Of a stretch of 53,881 bases of DNA, positions 52,456 through 53,881 are shown piece by piece. Made by a program: the position numbers and the translations under genes. The DNA is from Candidatus Kapaibacterium sp. (GTDB taxonomy: Bacteria; Bacteroidota; Ignavibacteria; Kapaibacteriales; UBA4661). Numbering within the stretch: position 1 is the stretch's first letter; every line of letters begins with the position of its first letter. The stretch covers positions 1-53,881 of the forward strand of contig JALONG010000026.1 of assembly GCA_025455065.1 (NCBI GenBank). Reading direction: 5' to 3'. The notes under the pieces were generated by a model. It saw only the letters and a program-made list of their open reading frames with translations, had not been told where the DNA came from and did not search any database.

Positions 52456-53881
52456 TGAAACGAATGATTCTCTATATTCTCCCGTTATTCATACTTCTTG
52501 TTGTTTTACAAGCCTCACCAATACTTGCGCAGCAAGGATGCGGCGGTGTAAAACAGGTGATGTTTGTGTTTGACGTGTCGGGTGGCATGAAAACGAATGA
52601 GCGCCTTGCAGAAGCAAAGAAATTTGCCCTAAGAACGCTTCAAGAGCGGGCGTTGGAGAATCTGCTGTACAAGGTCATTTCATATGGCGGAAATTGCAAC
52701 GATGTGGTCGTGGAGGTAGATTGGACGCGGGATATGACGGTACTGAGTGCCGGAATAAAGGGATTGTATGCCGGAGGTGCTACGCCTCTTGCGTCGTCGG
52801 TTGATTTGGCGATTGACGAAATAAAAAAATCCGCCTACCCTGAGGAGACGCAAGTTTGTTTGATGAATAATTCTGCCAATTCCTGCGGCTCAGTGAAAGA
52901 AATTCTGGATAAACGTTTGCCGGAAATCCCGTGCGTTCACTTTTATGCCATTGGCTTGGAACTTGACGAGCAGGAATCTTCGGCATCCATTGATAAAGCA
53001 AACGCTGATTTACAAATGCTTGCAGAGCGCACAAACGGTCGCTTTGCGCCATTGACCGACATTCGAGAACTGACGGGCGTTGCAATGAAAGATACGGGAT
53101 TTGCCATTTCGCCTGTGCAGTTTGTTCCTCGAAAAAAAGTTCGCGCTCTTACCCTAACGCAAGACTCCAAGCCACGTGTCGGCAATGCCGATTCCACACA
53201 ACGTGCGTCACAAACACTTGCTTCAAATAATCAGGCACAGCAACAAGCCAAACAGGAAAAATCCCCACAAACAAGCAATGACGAGCAATCTTCGGTAAAA
53301 ACCGATTCTGCGAAGCAATCGCCAAATTCATCACCAAAAGAATCTTCCACGAAAGAATCCTCAGCAAAAGAAACTTCTACAAAAGAAACTTCTACAAAAG
53401 AAACTTCTGCAAAAGAAACTTCTGCGAAAGAAACTTCTGTGAAAGAAACTTCATCTCAAGCCGCATCATCAAACGCATCAGAAAAGCAGCCTTCTTCGAC
53501 ATTGGCAGTCACAAATACTGCCCCAAATTCCAATGCGAAAACGAACAATTCCTCCAAGACCACAAAAAAGTCGGAATCTTCGCAAAAGGGTAAATCAATG
53601 AAAGCTGACAATGTTGTGGGGCAAGATACTACGCCGTCGTCAAGCGAACAGTCCGATGCGTGGCAATGGAAAGCCGTGAAGCAAATTGAACCCAAAAAAC
53701 AATCAACCAAAAAACAATCAACCAAAAAATCATCAACACTCGCTGTAAAGCAATCAGAAAAGGGAACTAGTACCGCTTCAAACACCCAAGCCCCAAACAC
53801 CCAAGCCCCAAGCCCCCAAGCCCCAAGCCCCCAAGCCCCAAGCCCCCAAGCCCCAAGCACCCAAGCCCCAAACACCCAAGC
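52455..53881 (+). CDS. exported von Willebrand factor A-like protein with low-complexity repeats, partial
   Basis: At least 475 residues, open to the right edge. Signal peptide (about 1-28), then a VWA-type fold (about 33-210): D40-V-S-G-G where the MIDAS motif expects D-x-S-x-S, T110 in YAGGATPLASSVD, and the third metal-site loop replaced by CLMNNSANSCGS, which lacks the usual TDG. The metal site is therefore probably incomplete. From residue 240 it becomes Ser/Lys/Thr/Gln-rich, with eight KE(T/S)Sx units (53337-53456) and a final run of (N/S)(T/P)QAP units (53781 on). The ATG overlaps the previous stop and has AGGAGG before it, so it is coupled to that gene. It may be a surface or envelope protein; no function is assigned. 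Confidence 0.75.
   Translation, partial: MKRMILYILPLFILLVVLQASPILAQQGCGGVKQVMFVFDVSGGMKTNERLAEAKKFALRTLQERALENLLYKVISYGGNCNDVVVEVDWTRDMTVLSAGIKGLYAGGATPLASSVDLAIDEIKKSAYPEETQVCLMNNSANSCGSVKEILDKRLPEIPCVHFYAIGLELDEQESSASIDKANADLQMLAERTNGRFAPLTDIRELTGVAMKDTGFAISPVQFVPRKKVRALTLTQDSKPRVGNADSTQRASQTLASNNQAQQQAKQEKSPQTSNDEQSSVKTDSAKQSPNSSPKESSTKESSAKETSTKETSTKETSAKETSAKETSVKETSSQAASSNASEKQPSSTLAVTNTAPNSNAKTNNSSKTTKKSESSQKGKSMKADNVVGQDTTPSSSEQSDAWQWKAVKQIEPKKQSTKKQSTKKSSTLAVKQSEKGTSTASNTQAPNTQAPSPQAPSPQAPSPQAPSTQAPNTQ
53337..53456 (+). repeat. 15-bp tandem repeat within the VWA gene
   Basis: Eight in-frame units of 15 bases encode KESSx/KETSx. The unit length keeps the frame when copies are gained or lost, so length variation is expected. 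Confidence 0.9.
53781..53881 (+). repeat. 15-bp tandem repeat at the right edge
   Basis: In-frame units encoding NTQAP, SPQAP and STQAP (nearly seven copies visible) run to the last base. The contig probably ends here because the assembler could not cross the repeat. Confidence 0.9.

Noticed and set aside
53456-53875. 139-codon minus-strand frame rich in GAWGLGAW
   Set aside because: Antisense translation of the QAP-encoding tandem repeat; no independent evidence for a gene.
53337-53881. Possible CRISPR-like or satellite array at the right end
   Set aside because: The units are 15 bp, contiguous without spacers, and in frame within the VWA gene, so they are coding repeats.

Overview
The window is about 53 kb of a Gram-negative bacterium of the FCB group (Bacteroidota, Ignavibacteria or Kapabacteria-like). 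This placement is inferred from several things: TonB-dependent receptors with a carboxypeptidase-D-like N-terminal domain, OmpA-like proteins, a Sec-exported clade II NosZ, mostly weak Shine-Dalgarno sites, and several promoters that fit the Bacteroidota pattern TTTG / TAnnTTTG. No rRNA, tRNA, CRISPR array or transposase gene was seen. The first ~820 bases do not belong with the rest. They are AT-rich and encode, on the minus strand, a 25-residue-period DUF285/BspA-like repeat protein of the kind common in diatoms and some large viruses. The bacterial part begins abruptly inside a pspA gene, so the left edge looks like a chimeric join.

From 2 to 11 kb lies a nitrous oxide reduction cluster: Rrf2 regulator, c-type cytochrome lipoprotein, nosZ, a membrane-protein/NosL fusion, nosD, nosF, nosY, a fasciclin lipoprotein and a second Rrf2 regulator. 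The two Rrf2 proteins share the same Cys-x6-Cys-x5-Cys spacing. After a chemoreceptor gene (11.2-12.6 kb) comes a metal-uptake-like set at 12.6-17.1 kb: a small Cys-containing exported protein, a TonB-dependent receptor and a PepSY membrane protein. It may supply copper to NosZ, but this is inference from position and family.

From 17 to 27 kb there is a TPR protein, a second TonB-dependent receptor, envelope genes (family 9 glycosyltransferase, methyltransferase), a TetR regulator with a palindromic putative operator, a CPBP membrane protease, and a family 1 glycosyltransferase broken by a one-base frameshift. Two MITE-like families are visible here, each present twice in the window in inverted orientation: one of ~136 bp with TAA/TTA target duplications, and one of 110 bp with TA duplications.

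From 27 to 39 kb are an M16 peptidase, a glutamate-cysteine-ligase-like protein fused to two CBS domains, a sensor/class III cyclase whose usual transition-state Asn and Arg are replaced, a MscS channel with a cyclic-nucleotide-binding domain, and a six-helix chemoreceptor. The cyclase-channel pair is the best candidate for an unusual signalling system.

From 39 kb to the end are a CrtZ-like hydroxylase, a universal stress protein, a P2-type cation ATPase translationally coupled to a GPP34 (GOLPH3-like) protein, a GH20 hexosaminidase, a 45-residue membrane protein with a strong ribosome-binding site, a hypothetical exported protein, holA, and an envelope operon of an OmpA-like coiled-coil protein, a TPR/barrel protein and a VWA protein. 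The VWA gene runs off the right edge inside a 15-bp tandem repeat.
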